The notes: generated by a model from the letters alone, not told the origin. Numbered from the stretch's first letter, positions 42,947-52,021 are shown. The stretch is 64,000 bases of DNA from Pusillimonas sp. UBA3987 (GCA_002384935.1 DGCD01000003.1:62001-126000); one strand, 5' to 3'. Made by a program: numbers and translations.

Positions 42947-45220
42947 TTTACGCAGGCTTTGCGCGGCTTGAACCAAGGCGCGCAAAGCCGGTTTTACCTC
43001 GTCCCATTGGCGTGTTTTCAGGCCGCAATCGGGATTGATCCACAAGCGCTCAACCGGTATGTACTGTGCTGCTTTTTCAATCAGCGCAGCCATCTGTGTG
43101 GCATCGGGTATTGCAGGCGAGTGAATGTCATAGACCCCTGGCCCGATTTCATTGGGGTAGTGGAAGTTTTTGAATGCTTCCAATAGCTTCATATTGGAAC
43201 GTGACGTTTCGATGGTGATGACGTCGGCGTCCATTTCGGCAATAAACGGCATGATGTCGTTGAATTCCGAATAACACATATGCGTGTGGATTTGCGTATC
43301 GTCCTGCACACCATTGGCGCAAAGACGAAACGAATCAATCGCCCAGCCCAGATAGTTTCGCCATTGCGATTGCCTTAGGGGAAGTCCTTCGCGTAGTGCT
43401 GCTTCATCAATCTGAATGATTCTGATACCGGCTTGCTCCAGGTCCAGTACTTCTTCACGCATCGCCAGCGCAAGTTGGCGACACGTCACAGAGCGGGGCT
43501 GATCATTGCGAACAAAAGACCAGTTCAACAGGGTAACGGGGCCCGTTAACATGCCCTTTACGGGCCGCTCTGTTAACGATTGCGCATAAAGAATCCATTC
43601 GACCGTCATTGCCTTGGGGCGTTGAATATCGCCGAACAGAATGGGTGGCTTCACGCATCGGGACCCATATGATTGCACCCAGCCATATTGGCTGAAGGCA
43701 AACCCATCAAGATGTTCCGCGAAGTACTCCACCATATCGTTGCGTTCGGCTTCGCCGTGAACGAGTACGTCAAGCTCAAGCGCTTCTTGCTCTTTAATGC
43801 ACGAAGCGATTTCCGCTTGCATGGCTGCCCGGTAGGTCGTGGCATCAATTTCGTGTTTGCGAAATGCCAGGCGTTGACGACGGATTTCTTTGGTTTGCGG
43901 AAAAGAGCCAATGGTGGTTGTGGGGAAAAGCGGCAGCCTCAGTCGTGCCGTCTGTTTCCGGGCGCGTTCATCATAGGTACTTTGGCGTGTACCCGCCTGC
44001 GGACTAACGTTGGCCAGCGCAAGCTTGACGTCTGGATTGTTAACGTCAGCTGAATGACGGCGTGATTCAATTGCCTTTTGATTTTCCTGCAGTACAGATG
44101 CGACAGCGTCTCTGCCATTATTCAGCGCCTGGGCCAAAATGCTCAGTTCCTGCAGTTTTTGCCTGGCAAAAGCAAGCCAACTGGTCAGGGCGGGGTCAAG
44201 TTGGGTTTCTTTTTCCAGATCAACCGGAACATGCAACAAGGAGCACGACGGCGCCAGCCACAACGGGTTTTCCACCTCCCGCGCAATCGGCTCGAGCCAA
44301 TCCAGGATGTTGTTCAAGTCGGTTTTCCAGATATTGCGCCCGTCGACGACACCGAGCGATAAAGTCCGGTGTAGCGGCAATACATTCAACAGTGGCTGGA
44401 TATCTTGCCGACCCCGGATAGCATCAACATGCAGTCCGGCTACGGGCAAGTTGGCGGCCAAATAGGCATTTTCCTGCAAACTGCCGAAATAAGTCGCCAG
44501 CAGGATCTTTACGGGCGCGCTTTTCAGTGAATGGTAAGCAATGCTCAATGCGTGAGCCCATTCAGAATCCAGTTCGGTGACTAAGACGGGCTCATCAATT
44601 TGTACCCATTCAATCCCTTTTTCAGCCAATAGGTTCAGCAGTTCGCCGTAAACGGGTAGCAGTGCCTCGAGCAGATCAAGCGGTTTGGTTCCGTCAGTTG
44701 ATTTACCCAGCGCAAGATAGGTAACGGGGCCGATCAGAACGGGCTTGACACGTACGTTTTCCGTTTGCGCCTGCTCAATCTGTTTCAGCAACGCGGTTGC
44801 GTTCAACTTGAATTGAGTATTGCGGCTGAATTCGGGCACGATATAGTGGTAGTTGGTATCGAACCATTTGGTCATTTCACCGGCGGTGCGACCCCGGGCC
44901 ACCTGGAAATAACAGTCAAGACCGGTGTCCGCCGATGACTGAAAGCGCTCGGGAATGTTGCCCAGCATGAAGCTGGTGTCCAGAACATGGTCATAGAATG
45001 AAAACTCACCGACGGGGGTCCAGTCGAGCGTGTTTTGCCATTGCCAGTTCTGGCTGCGCAATTGGGTAGCGCAGCGTTCCAGGTCATCGACATTTGACTC
45101 CCCCTTCCAATAGGCTTCCAGCGCGAACTTTAATTCGCGATTCGGGCCAATTCGGGGAAAACCAAGATTATGGGTTGCGACTTTGTTGGGTGTGGCGTTC
45201 GATTTTTGAGATATGTTCAT
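42902..45220 (-). CDS. metE: Cobalamin-independent methionine synthase
   Basis: Transfers a methyl group from 5-methyltetrahydropteroyl-triglutamate to homocysteine, the last step in methionine synthesis, without B12. The 772-residue form begins MNISQKSNATPNKVATHNLGFPRIG. The zinc ligands are visible as HMCYSE (about 645) and NPDCGLKTR (about 733), with a Glu between. An upstream in-frame ATG (45328) would add 36 residues of atypical sequence and is not used. It is divergent from metR, with a MetR box between them, and overlaps the 3' end of the chemoreceptor gene on the other strand. Confidence 0.96.
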   Translation of the reverse strand: MNISQKSNATPNKVATHNLGFPRIGPNRELKFALEAYWKGESNVDDLERCATQLRSQNWQWQNTLDWTPVGEFSFYDHVLDTSFMLGNIPERFQSSADTGLDCYFQVARGRTAGEMTKWFDTNYHYIVPEFSRNTQFKLNATALLKQIEQAQTENVRVKPVLIGPVTYLALGKSTDGTKPLDLLEALLPVYGELLNLLAEKGIEWVQIDEPVLVTELDSEWAHALSIAYHSLKSAPVKILLATYFGSLQENAYLAANLPVAGLHVDAIRGRQDIQPLLNVLPLHRTLSLGVVDGRNIWKTDLNNILDWLEPIAREVENPLWLAPSCSLLHVPVDLEKETQLDPALTSWLAFARQKLQELSILAQALNNGRDAVASVLQENQKAIESRRHSADVNNPDVKLALANVSPQAGTRQSTYDERARKQTARLRLPLFPTTTIGSFPQTKEIRRQRLAFRKHEIDATTYRAAMQAEIASCIKEQEALELDVLVHGEAERNDMVEYFAEHLDGFAFSQYGWVQSYGSRCVKPPILFGDIQRPKAMTVEWILYAQSLTERPVKGMLTGPVTLLNWSFVRNDQPRSVTCRQLALAMREEVLDLEQAGIRIIQIDEAALREGLPLRQSQWRNYLGWAIDSFRLCANGVQDDTQIHTHMCYSEFNDIMPFIAEMDADVITIETSRSNMKLLEAFKNFHYPNEIGPGVYDIHSPAIPDATQMAALIEKAAQYIPVERLWINPDCGLKTRQWDEVKPALRALVQAAQSLRKSVPQGQTRACAPVV

Positions 45221-45335
45221 TTTAAGCATTGCCAATCGTTTGAATGTGATGGGTGTTTCAGTCGTACAGGATGACGAGTGGCTTATTGTTGGTTTTTTGA
45301 TTAATGAAGTAAAATGGTATTTCCACATAAATCAA

Positions 45336-45348
45336 TGAATTTAATTCA
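45336..45348. promoter_or_regulatory. MetR binding site between metE and metR
   Basis: TGAATTTAATTCA is an exact match to the MetR consensus TGAA-N5-TTCA. It lies 3 bases before the first possible metR start and 116 bases upstream of metE, the usual divergent arrangement in which MetR activates metE and represses itself. Confidence 0.85.
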
Positions 45349-45351
45349 TGT

Positions 45352-46251
45352 ATGGCGATGATCGAACGCATCCATTTATCCATTATCAGGGCGGTAAATG
45401 AGCGTGGCTCGTTAACGGCAGCCGCCAATCACCTGCACCTTACGCAGTCGGCCTTGAGTCATTCCATGCGCAAACTGGAGGATCAATTGGGTGTGGCCGT
45501 GTGGCATCGTGAAGGGCGCAGTCTTCGATTAACACAGTCCGGCGAGTATTTGCTCGCCATGGCCAACCGCCTTGTGCCGCAATTTATCGATGCCGAAGAC
45601 AGGTTGCGGGAATTTTCCCGAGGCGAACGGGGCCAGTTGCGCATCGGAATGGAATGCCACCCTTGCTATCAGTGGCTGTTGAAGGTGGTGTCGCCTTATA
45701 TGCAGCAATGGCCCGATGTGGATATCGATGTGCGGCAAAAGTTCCAGTTCGGCGGCATCGGTGCCTTATTCAGTCATGAAATTGACATGCTGGTAACGCC
45801 AGACCCTTTTTATAAGAATGGCCTTCATTTTGCGCCGGTCTTTGATTATGAACAGGTCCTTGTGGTGGGGCGAGATAACCCCTTGAGCAAATTGGATTTC
45901 GTGGAGCCCGGCCACCTGGTTAGTGAAACCTTGGTGACCTATCCTGTTTCTATTGAACGTCTTGATATTTACTCGCAATTCTTGCTGCCGGCAGGCCTGG
46001 CGCCCCGACGGCACAAGGAAATTGAAACGACCGACATTATGTTGCAAATGGTGGCGTGCGGCCGTGCGATTGCAGCTTTGCCACGTTGGCTGGTCAACGA
46101 AAACACCAGCCAGTTCGGGGTCGTGCCGGTTCGGTTGGGCGAGCAGGGGATTCATAAACAGATTCATCTGGGCATTCGTGACACAGACTTGAACATTGGT
46201 TATATGAAAGCCTTCATGACGTTGGCAGAAAAATACACATTAACGGCGTAG
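45352..46251 (+). CDS. metR: LysR-type regulator MetR
   Basis: Homocysteine-responsive LysR-type activator of methionine genes. The helix-turn-helix is in SLTAAANHLHLTQSALSHSMRKLEDQLG-type sequence (about residues 20-48), and the effector domain follows. The 299-residue length fits. Family members usually start like the second in-frame ATG at 45358 (MIERIHLS); neither start has a Shine-Dalgarno sequence, and the MetR box ends only 3 bases upstream, so the transcript may be almost leaderless. The divergent metE gene and the exact MetR box support the name. Confidence 0.92.
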   Translation: MAMIERIHLSIIRAVNERGSLTAAANHLHLTQSALSHSMRKLEDQLGVAVWHREGRSLRLTQSGEYLLAMANRLVPQFIDAEDRLREFSRGERGQLRIGMECHPCYQWLLKVVSPYMQQWPDVDIDVRQKFQFGGIGALFSHEIDMLVTPDPFYKNGLHFAPVFDYEQVLVVGRDNPLSKLDFVEPGHLVSETLVTYPVSIERLDIYSQFLLPAGLAPRRHKEIETTDIMLQMVACGRAIAALPRWLVNENTSQFGVVPVRLGEQGIHKQIHLGIRDTDLNIGYMKAFMTLAEKYTLTA

Positions 46252-46312
46252 TCGATTCCACATCGAGGATTCCGGCGTAAAATGCCCGCACCTTAATCGT
46301 CGCTCAATTTGC

Positions 46313-47641
46313 ATGAGATTCCTCCTCCATCCGGCCAGGGCGGTCGCACTTGGTTTTCTGATTGCGATTGTCATCGGAACGTTTTTGTTGATGCTGCCTG
46401 TGTCACACGCAGGCGCAGAAACGGGTTCATTGCTGGTTTCCTTTTTCACCGCCGTCTCGGCTGTGTGTGTTACCGGTTTGGTCATTGTGGATACCGGCAC
46501 GTACTGGTCGATGTTCGGCCAGGTCGTGATCCTGCTGCTATGCCAGATCGGCGGGTTTGGCATGATGACGGCAGCGACGTTGCTGGGTCTGATGGTGAAT
46601 CGTTCCTTGCGCCTTAGAACCAAGCTGGTTACGCAGGTCGAGACGCATTCGTTGGGCCTGGGCGACATTGGCAGCGTGGCCAGACTGGTCTTTGTCGTAA
46701 CCGTTGTCGTTGAGACAATTACTGCGTTTTTTCTGATTGCGCGTTTCTATTCCAGCTATGCCATGTCGTTTGGAGATGCGGTTTGGCATGGCGTTTTTCA
46801 TTCTATTTCCGCATTCAACAATGCGGGGTTCTCAATTTACCCCGATAGTCTGGTCAGGTTTGCCGTAGATCCGCTGGTATTGTTGCCGATCATGGTTGCA
46901 ATTTTGGTGGGGGGTATTGGTTTTCCGGTATTGCACGACTTGCGTATGAAAATCCGCGACCCCAGGCATTGGTCCTTGCATACCAAGCTGACTCTCTCGG
47001 GTACCGGCATTTTGCTGCTCGTGGGTTTTTTCGGATTGCTGGCTTTCGAGTGGCATAACGAGAAAACGCTGGGCGCGTTGTCTTTCCTGGATAAACTTTG
47101 GTCTGCGGCCTTTATGTCTGTTTCGGCCCGAACGGCGGGATTCAACGCGCTGGATATCGGTTTGCTTAATCACGAAAGCTGGGCACTGCATTATCTATTA
47201 ATGTTTATCGGCGGGGGCAGTGCGGGTACCGCCGGTGGCGTTAAAGTCGGTACCGTTGTGATCCTGGTGCTTATTGTGGTTGCCGAAATACGGGGTTTGA
47301 ACGATAGTGAAGCGTTTGGTCGTCGGGTTGGGCCACAGGCGCAACGGCAAGCCATTACCGTTTTGGTGCTGGGCAGTGCCCTGGTTGTTTCGGCAACGCT
47401 GATGATTCTGCGAATGACCGACTTGCCAACGGATCAGGTTATTTTCGAGGTGGTATCCGCTTTTGGCACTGTGGGGTTGTCGACCGGCATTACGGCAAGC
47501 CTGCCTCCCGAAGCCCAGGTGATTCTGACTGCATTAATGTATTTTGGGCGAGTCGGTACGATTACGTTGGCGACCTCGATCGTCTTGAGTAAACGCCGCA
47601 TGCCATACCGCTACGCTGAGGAGCATCCAATTGTTGGCTAG
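46313..47641 (+). CDS. TrkH/KtrB-family potassium uptake channel subunit
   Basis: Membrane subunit of a K+ uptake system with 442 residues and the four pore loops of the SKT family: TAVSAVCVTGL (about 44), HSISAFNNAGF (about 164), SVSARTAGFNAL (about 269) and VSAFGTVGLSTGI (about 383). Each has the conserved filter Gly. The length and the tightly linked short RCK subunit suggest a KtrB-like rather than a full TrkH system. The 3' end overlaps the regulatory subunit by 11 bases. Confidence 0.92.
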   Translation: MRFLLHPARAVALGFLIAIVIGTFLLMLPVSHAGAETGSLLVSFFTAVSAVCVTGLVIVDTGTYWSMFGQVVILLLCQIGGFGMMTAATLLGLMVNRSLRLRTKLVTQVETHSLGLGDIGSVARLVFVVTVVVETITAFFLIARFYSSYAMSFGDAVWHGVFHSISAFNNAGFSIYPDSLVRFAVDPLVLLPIMVAILVGGIGFPVLHDLRMKIRDPRHWSLHTKLTLSGTGILLLVGFFGLLAFEWHNEKTLGALSFLDKLWSAAFMSVSARTAGFNALDIGLLNHESWALHYLLMFIGGGSAGTAGGVKVGTVVILVLIVVAEIRGLNDSEAFGRRVGPQAQRQAITVLVLGSALVVSATLMILRMTDLPTDQVIFEVVSAFGTVGLSTGITASLPPEAQVILTALMYFGRVGTITLATSIVLSKRRMPYRYAEEHPIVG

Positions 47642-48338
47642 TTTATTTACCGAACAGTTTTCATTTTCCAAAGGCGATAGCGCTGTCGTTATCGGTTTGG
47701 GTCGATTTGGCAGCTCGGTTGCCGATGCGTTGACCCGTCTTGGGCATGATGTGATGGGGATCGACCGGGACCCGGAACTGGTTCAAGTGTGGGCCGATAT
47801 GCTCACCCATGCAGTTCAGGCCGACTCAACCAATGTGAACACTATGCGCCAGCTTGGGGTAGCCGATTTTTCGCACGCGATAATCGGTATTGGGTCTGAC
47901 TTATCGGCCAGCCTGATGACGTTGATGGCGCTGACCGAGTTGGGGATCAAGGACATCTGGATCAAAGCCTTAACGCCCGAACACGGCAAGATCGCCCGCC
48001 GTATCGGTGCGCATCATGTTGTGTCGCCTGAAGGCGACATGGGCGAACGCGTTGCGCATCTGATCACGGCCCGGATGATGGATTTCATTGAGTTTGACGA
48101 TGGCTTTGCCATTGCCAAAATCCGGGCTCCGGAATGTACGCATCACCAGCTGTTGTTTGATTCACGGGTACGGGAGAAATTCGGCGTAACAGTAGTGGGC
48201 GTAAAACGTGCCCAAACGGATTTCCAGCATGCGGTTGCCGAAACAGAAATTTTGCCGGACGACCTGTTGATTGTCTCCGGACCAACCCGCAAGATTCAGC
48301 AATTCGCGAATGATACTGCACGAAGGAAAGATAAATAG
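47631..48338 (+). CDS. TrkA/KtrA-family potassium uptake regulatory subunit
   Basis: Cytoplasmic gating subunit of 235 residues. The RCK-N Rossmann motif is VVIGLGRFGSSVADAL with the acidic residue in GIDRD (about 17-46), and an RCK-C domain covers about 150-230. It binds nucleotides and controls the channel encoded just upstream. The start is TTG at 47631 inside the channel gene, supported by GAGGAG seven bases upstream. A stem-loop lies right after the stop. Confidence 0.92.
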   Translation: MLASLFTEQFSFSKGDSAVVIGLGRFGSSVADALTRLGHDVMGIDRDPELVQVWADMLTHAVQADSTNVNTMRQLGVADFSHAIIGIGSDLSASLMTLMALTELGIKDIWIKALTPEHGKIARRIGAHHVVSPEGDMGERVAHLITARMMDFIEFDDGFAIAKIRAPECTHHQLLFDSRVREKFGVTVVGVKRAQTDFQHAVAETEILPDDLLIVSGPTRKIQQFANDTARRKDK

Positions 48339-48364
48339 CAGCGTGTTATTTTGTAACAGTGCTG
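48339..48364 (+). repeat. Stem-loop between the potassium genes and the cold-shock gene
   Basis: CAGC/GCTG and TGTTA/TAACA form a stem with a small internal loop around TTTTG. There is no T run, so a standard intrinsic terminator is unlikely; it could be part of the cold-shock mRNA leader or a processing site. Confidence 0.5.
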
Positions 48365-48435
48365 GTGTTATGTCGTAAATAGGTCCAAAGTTCGTATGGG
48401 GATAATTTTTTCCCTTTTATCTTAGGACTATTAAA

Positions 48436-48645
48436 TTGAAAACAGAAATTGGTATTGTGAAATGGTTTAACAACGAAAAAGGTTTCGGCTTCATCATGCC
48501 GGAATCCGGTGGTAAAGACCTTTTCGCACATTACAGCGAAATTCAGGGCACAGGCCACAAATCTCTTGAAGAGAACCAGCGTGTGTCGTTTGTAGCAGTT
48601 GAAGGCCAGAAAGGCCCTCAGGCTTCAAATATTCAAATTCTTTAA
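48436..48645 (+). CDS. Cold-shock protein (CspA family)
   Basis: A 69-residue single OB-fold nucleic-acid-binding protein. RNP1 is KGFGFI and RNP2 is DLFAHY; the ends KTEIGIVKWFNNEKGFGF and GPQASNIQIL match CspA proteins. It probably melts RNA structure in the cold or as a general chaperone. The start is TTG at 48436 with AGGA eight bases upstream. The gap of 97 bases before it could be a structured leader, as in other csp genes. A strong terminator follows. Confidence 0.95.
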   Translation: MKTEIGIVKWFNNEKGFGFIMPESGGKDLFAHYSEIQGTGHKSLEENQRVSFVAVEGQKGPQASNIQIL

Positions 48646-48683
48646 TCGCCCCATCCGCTTGTACTAGCGGATTGCTCGCGATA

Positions 48684-48716
48684 AAAAAACGCCTCCTGAA
48701 ACAGGGGGCGTTTTTG
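48684..48716 (+). terminator. Intrinsic terminator after the cold-shock gene
   Basis: CGCCTCCTG and CAGGGGGCG pair (one T-G wobble) around AAA, flanked by an A run and followed by TTTTTG. The A run makes it potentially bidirectional. Confidence 0.9.
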
Positions 48717-48761
48717 TTTGTGTGGTCAGGAACAGCCACGTGTCATGCACGCCGCCATTAT

Positions 48762-48799
48762 TGTTGCAAAAACAACATTATTTGTTGTTATAATAACAA
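48762..48799 (+). promoter_or_regulatory. Promoter and palindromes of the RES-Xre toxin-antitoxin operon
   Basis: TATAAT at 48789-48794 is an exact -10 element; TTGCAA at 48764-48769 is a possible -35 at 19-base spacing. The -10 lies inside a palindrome TTGTTAT-A-ATAACAA (48785-48799), and the -35 overlaps TGTTG-CAAAAA-CAACA (48762-48777). This layout fits autorepression by the antitoxin. Confidence 0.65.
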
Positions 48800-48829
48800 T
48801 TGTTGATTTAAGCGGTTTAAGGTGCGCAT

Positions 48830-49216
48830 ATGCAAATTGACCACAACACTCAGGGCGTCGACCGAAGCAAAATCAGCGTCATGCTGATGAAACTGTTTGA
48901 TCACTGGGGTTTAACCAGTGCGCAAATGCTTGGCTTGCTGGGCTATTCGCCCACCAATCGTGGTTTGTTGTCTGATTATCGTGCTGGCAAGCCTTTGGCT
49001 AACGATCGCGACAAACTCGAGCGGGCCGGTATTTTGCTGGGTATTCATAAGTCACTGCGTTTATTGTTTCCACATAACCGCCAGTTGGCTTATGACTGGA
49101 TGACACAGGCCAATAGGGCCTTTGGCGGCCTGTCGCCGGTTAGTGTCGCTGAAAAGTACGGCATCATGGGCCTGCATCAGGTGCGCTCGTATCTTGACGT
49201 TCAGCGGGGTCGATAA
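48830..49216 (+). CDS. Xre/MbcA/ParS-type antitoxin
   Basis: A 128-residue protein of the antitoxin family that pairs with RES-domain toxins. The helical N-terminal part (about residues 10-60, MLMKLFDHWGLTSAQMLGLLGYSP) is the Xre-like DNA-binding region, and the C-terminal toxin-binding domain includes HKSLRLLFPHNRQLAYDWM and the WM-type helix followed by NRAFGGLSPVSV (about 80-112). It would neutralise the toxin encoded next and repress the promoter. The stop shares a base with the toxin start (TAATG). Confidence 0.88.
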   Translation: MQIDHNTQGVDRSKISVMLMKLFDHWGLTSAQMLGLLGYSPTNRGLLSDYRAGKPLANDRDKLERAGILLGIHKSLRLLFPHNRQLAYDWMTQANRAFGGLSPVSVAEKYGIMGLHQVRSYLDVQRGR

Positions 49217-49914
49217 TGGCGTTTGCCGATTTGGACGGGCTGACTCTTAAAAATGTCGAGCAGGATCTCTTGCGAAATATCGTTTCGTTACGTCAAGGCC
49301 AGGATCTGTTCGACGACTTAAGTGACAACCCCCAAGACTGGGATTCAGCCATTAACCTTGAACTGGCGTTGAAGCCGCCGTTTTATGAGTCGGAGCAGCC
49401 GATTATTGATCGTCCGTTCGAAGACGCAGCCCATTTTTCCGCAATTCAGTTTCCCTTCGATCATATCGGCCAAAGCCGGTTCAGCGCGGGGAAATTCGGT
49501 GTCTGGTATGGCAGCGAGTCGTTGGAAACCACGGTGTATGAAACGGTTTATCATTGGCAAAACACGTTTCTGGCCGATGCCGGGCTTGAGCAGGCGAATG
49601 ACGTTACCATTGAGCGCCGGGTGCATAATGTGCGGTGTGATGCCGCGCTGGTGAACCTGGTGCCCATCATCGACTCATGGCCGCAACTGACGGCCAACGA
49701 TTATGACGACTGTCAGCTTTTGGGTGCCAAACTGCATCGCCAGGGGCATCCGGGGATCTGGACTCGTTCAGCGCGTTGCGATGGCACAAATGCCGCGGTT
49801 TTTACGCCGGGTGTACTGAGTAATCCGCGAGATTACTGTTACCTTACTTATCACCGTATCGACGGACGCGTGGATGTTTACCGGGATCCGGGCCAGCGAT
49901 GGTTTTCGATTTGA
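49216..49914 (+). CDS. RES-domain toxin
   Basis: A 232-residue RES-domain protein. Characterised members (MbcT, ParT, Res) are NAD-degrading or ADP-ribosyl-transferring toxins. The domain core is GQSRFSAGKFGVWYGS then LETTVYETVYHW, with candidate active-site residues R88, Y98 and E109, and a Ser near the C-terminus. It follows the antitoxin gene with a one-base overlap and is convergent with the ABC transporter operon, 15 bases away. The residue assignment is by pattern only. Confidence 0.87.
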   Translation: MAFADLDGLTLKNVEQDLLRNIVSLRQGQDLFDDLSDNPQDWDSAINLELALKPPFYESEQPIIDRPFEDAAHFSAIQFPFDHIGQSRFSAGKFGVWYGSESLETTVYETVYHWQNTFLADAGLEQANDVTIERRVHNVRCDAALVNLVPIIDSWPQLTANDYDDCQLLGAKLHRQGHPGIWTRSARCDGTNAAVFTPGVLSNPRDYCYLTYHRIDGRVDVYRDPGQRWFSI

Positions 49915-49929
49915 TTTTTTCGCGGTTGA

Positions 49930-50763
49930 TTATGCTTTGGGCATGCGCCGGCGCAAAACTTCAAGGGTGGCCAGCAAGGCCACGGAAAACACAATCAACA
50001 GGGTGGCCACAGCAAGAATGGTGGGGTTGATCTGCTCGCGCAGGCCGGAAAACATTTGGCGCGGAATGGTGATCTGGTCGGGGCCGGCCAGGAACAGCAC
50101 CACAATGACCTCGTCGAATGAAATACCAAAGGCAAACAAGGCGCCTGAAATAACGCCGGGTCGAATCAAGGGCACAATAATGGTGCAGAATACTTTGAAT
50201 GGCGAGGCCCCCATACTTAAGCCGGCCCGGTAAAGGGTTTGATCAAACTGGCTCAGGGTGGCGGTTACGGTGATGATGACAAATGGCACGCCCAGGGCGG
50301 CGTGGGCGATCACAATGCCCCAGAAGCTGGCCACCAGATTGAAGCGGGTGTAGAAAAAGAACATGCCGGCCGCCACGATAATGAGCGGGACAATCATGGG
50401 CGAAAGCAACAGCGCGGTAATCGCACGGCGCCATGGCATGGTGGCGCTGGCCAGCCCCACTGCGGCCAGTGTGCCCAGGGTGGTGGCAATAAAAGTGGCG
50501 CACAGTCCGATCAGGAAACTATTTTGGACGGCCAGTTTCCATTTGGCGCTATCGGCGATGGCCTTGTACCACTGAAGTGAATAGGCGTTTGGATCAAGCC
50601 GCAACATGCCTTCTGTAAACGTGAAAAAAGGCTCCGCGTTAAATGACAGCGGAATCACAATCAGTATCGGCAAAAGCAGGAAAAACAGCACCAGCCCGGC
50701 TGCCAGTCGCACAAGCCAGACGCTGAACCGATGTTGCCCGGAATAATAATTGGTTTGAGTCAT
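49930..50763 (-). CDS. ABC transporter permease (PotC-like)
   Basis: Inner-membrane permease of 277 residues with six predicted transmembrane segments and the EAA-like loop MGASPFKVFCTIIVPLIRPGV (about 180-200) that docks to the ATPase. It is the second permease of a spermidine/putrescine-type importer and the last gene of the operon. Start is 10 bases downstream of the first permease gene. Likely substrate is a polyamine or a related organic cation. Confidence 0.92.
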   Translation of the reverse strand: MTQTNYYSGQHRFSVWLVRLAAGLVLFFLLLPILIVIPLSFNAEPFFTFTEGMLRLDPNAYSLQWYKAIADSAKWKLAVQNSFLIGLCATFIATTLGTLAAVGLASATMPWRRAITALLLSPMIVPLIIVAAGMFFFYTRFNLVASFWGIVIAHAALGVPFVIITVTATLSQFDQTLYRAGLSMGASPFKVFCTIIVPLIRPGVISGALFAFGISFDEVIVVLFLAGPDQITIPRQMFSGLREQINPTILAVATLLIVFSVALLATLEVLRRRMPKA

Positions 50764-50773
50764 CAGCTTAGTA

Positions 50774-52018
50774 TCAGCTTAGTTTCAGGTTGCTGGCGCC
50801 GACCAGGCGATCGTACAGCCAGTACAGAATCACAATAACGGCCAACAGTAACGAGCCCAGCGCCGAGGCCAGGCCCCAATTGTTCGATTGCTGCATGTGG
50901 TAGGCAATAATGTTCGAGATCATTTGCCCATCGGTGCCGCCTACCAGCGCCGGAATAATGTAATAGCCCACCGCGGTAATGAAGACCAGCAACGAGCCTG
51001 CGCTCAAGCCGGGGACGGTTTGCGGCAGGTAAACACGTACAAACGCCGACAACGGCGGGCTGCCCAGCGATAGCGCGGCCTTGACGTAGCTGGGATCAAT
51101 GCCCTTCATGACGCTGTATAGGGGCAGGATCATAAAGGGCAATAAAATATGGGTCATGGCCAGGATCGTGGCCAGCGGCGTGTAAAGCATGTCGAGCGGT
51201 TGACTGATCAGGCCGATGCTTTCCAGAACCGTGTTCACCACACCGTTGGTTTGCAGCAGGGCAATCCAGGCGGTCGTGCGTACCAGAAAGGACGTCCAGA
51301 ACGGTAGAAGCACCATCACCAAAAGTACACCGGCAATACGTGCCGGTGCGTGGGCCAGACAATAGGCAACCGGGTAACCCAGCGCAATGCAAAGCAGCGT
51401 AATGAGCAGCGACATACCCAGTGTCTTGCCGTAAAGGTCGATGTAAATACTGGCTGATTGTCGTTTTTGTATGTGGCCTTGTGCGTCGCGCTCCAGGTCA
51501 AGCGCAGTCAGGTAATTGTCGATCTGGTACTTGGCGCCCAGCCGGTCGATGGCTTGCCATAGTTTGGTCTGGCCCCATCGCGGGTCGGCATCAAGCAGGG
51601 TTTGGTGCCCGCTTTGCGACAGTTCATTGGGGGTGGCGTTGCGCAGTTTCCGTGCTGTGGCGTTAATTAAACTGGTGGCGCCAGGGTAGGCGCGATTAAC
51701 CGCTGAAGCCAGGCGACCCGACTCCCGGTTTTTTGCCAGTTGCTGCAACTCAAGGCTAAAGGTGCGTAGCGTTTCAGGCGCTGGCGTGCCGGTGCGGTTC
51801 CAACTTGAAAGTGCATCAACTGTATCGGGTATCAGTTCAACCAGTGTGGGGTTGTAGATACTGCGGTGAAGCATGCTGGAAATGGGCGCCACAAAGGCGA
51901 AAAAGAGGAACAGCAAAATGGGCGTGACCAGCAGCAAACTGGTGCGCCGCCGGCGTTGCTGTTCCTTTCTTTCGGTTTGTATCTCGGTGGCTGAAAGGCT
52001 GCCAGGGCTCTGGTGCAT
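50774..52018 (-). CDS. ABC transporter permease (PotB-like), with long periplasmic insert
   Basis: The first permease, 414 residues, about 110-130 longer than usual for PotB. A first transmembrane segment (about 27-45) is followed by a periplasmic, charged and largely helical segment of about 160 residues (about 50-205). Then come the five other membrane segments and the docking loop, SLGSPPLSAFVRVYLPQTVPG (about 318-338). The insert lies outside the membrane and may contact the binding protein. The gene lies between the binding-protein gene and PotC-like gene with 3- and 10-base gaps. Confidence 0.9.
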   Translation of the reverse strand: MHQSPGSLSATEIQTERKEQQRRRRTSLLLVTPILLFLFFAFVAPISSMLHRSIYNPTLVELIPDTVDALSSWNRTGTPAPETLRTFSLELQQLAKNRESGRLASAVNRAYPGATSLINATARKLRNATPNELSQSGHQTLLDADPRWGQTKLWQAIDRLGAKYQIDNYLTALDLERDAQGHIQKRQSASIYIDLYGKTLGMSLLITLLCIALGYPVAYCLAHAPARIAGVLLVMVLLPFWTSFLVRTTAWIALLQTNGVVNTVLESIGLISQPLDMLYTPLATILAMTHILLPFMILPLYSVMKGIDPSYVKAALSLGSPPLSAFVRVYLPQTVPGLSAGSLLVFITAVGYYIIPALVGGTDGQMISNIIAYHMQQSNNWGLASALGSLLLAVIVILYWLYDRLVGASNLKLS

Positions 52019-52021
52019 GAT

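Noticed and set aside
45221..45335. Cobalamin riboswitch in front of metE
   Set aside because: The gap is too short and has no B12-box-like sequence; control by MetR is well supported instead.
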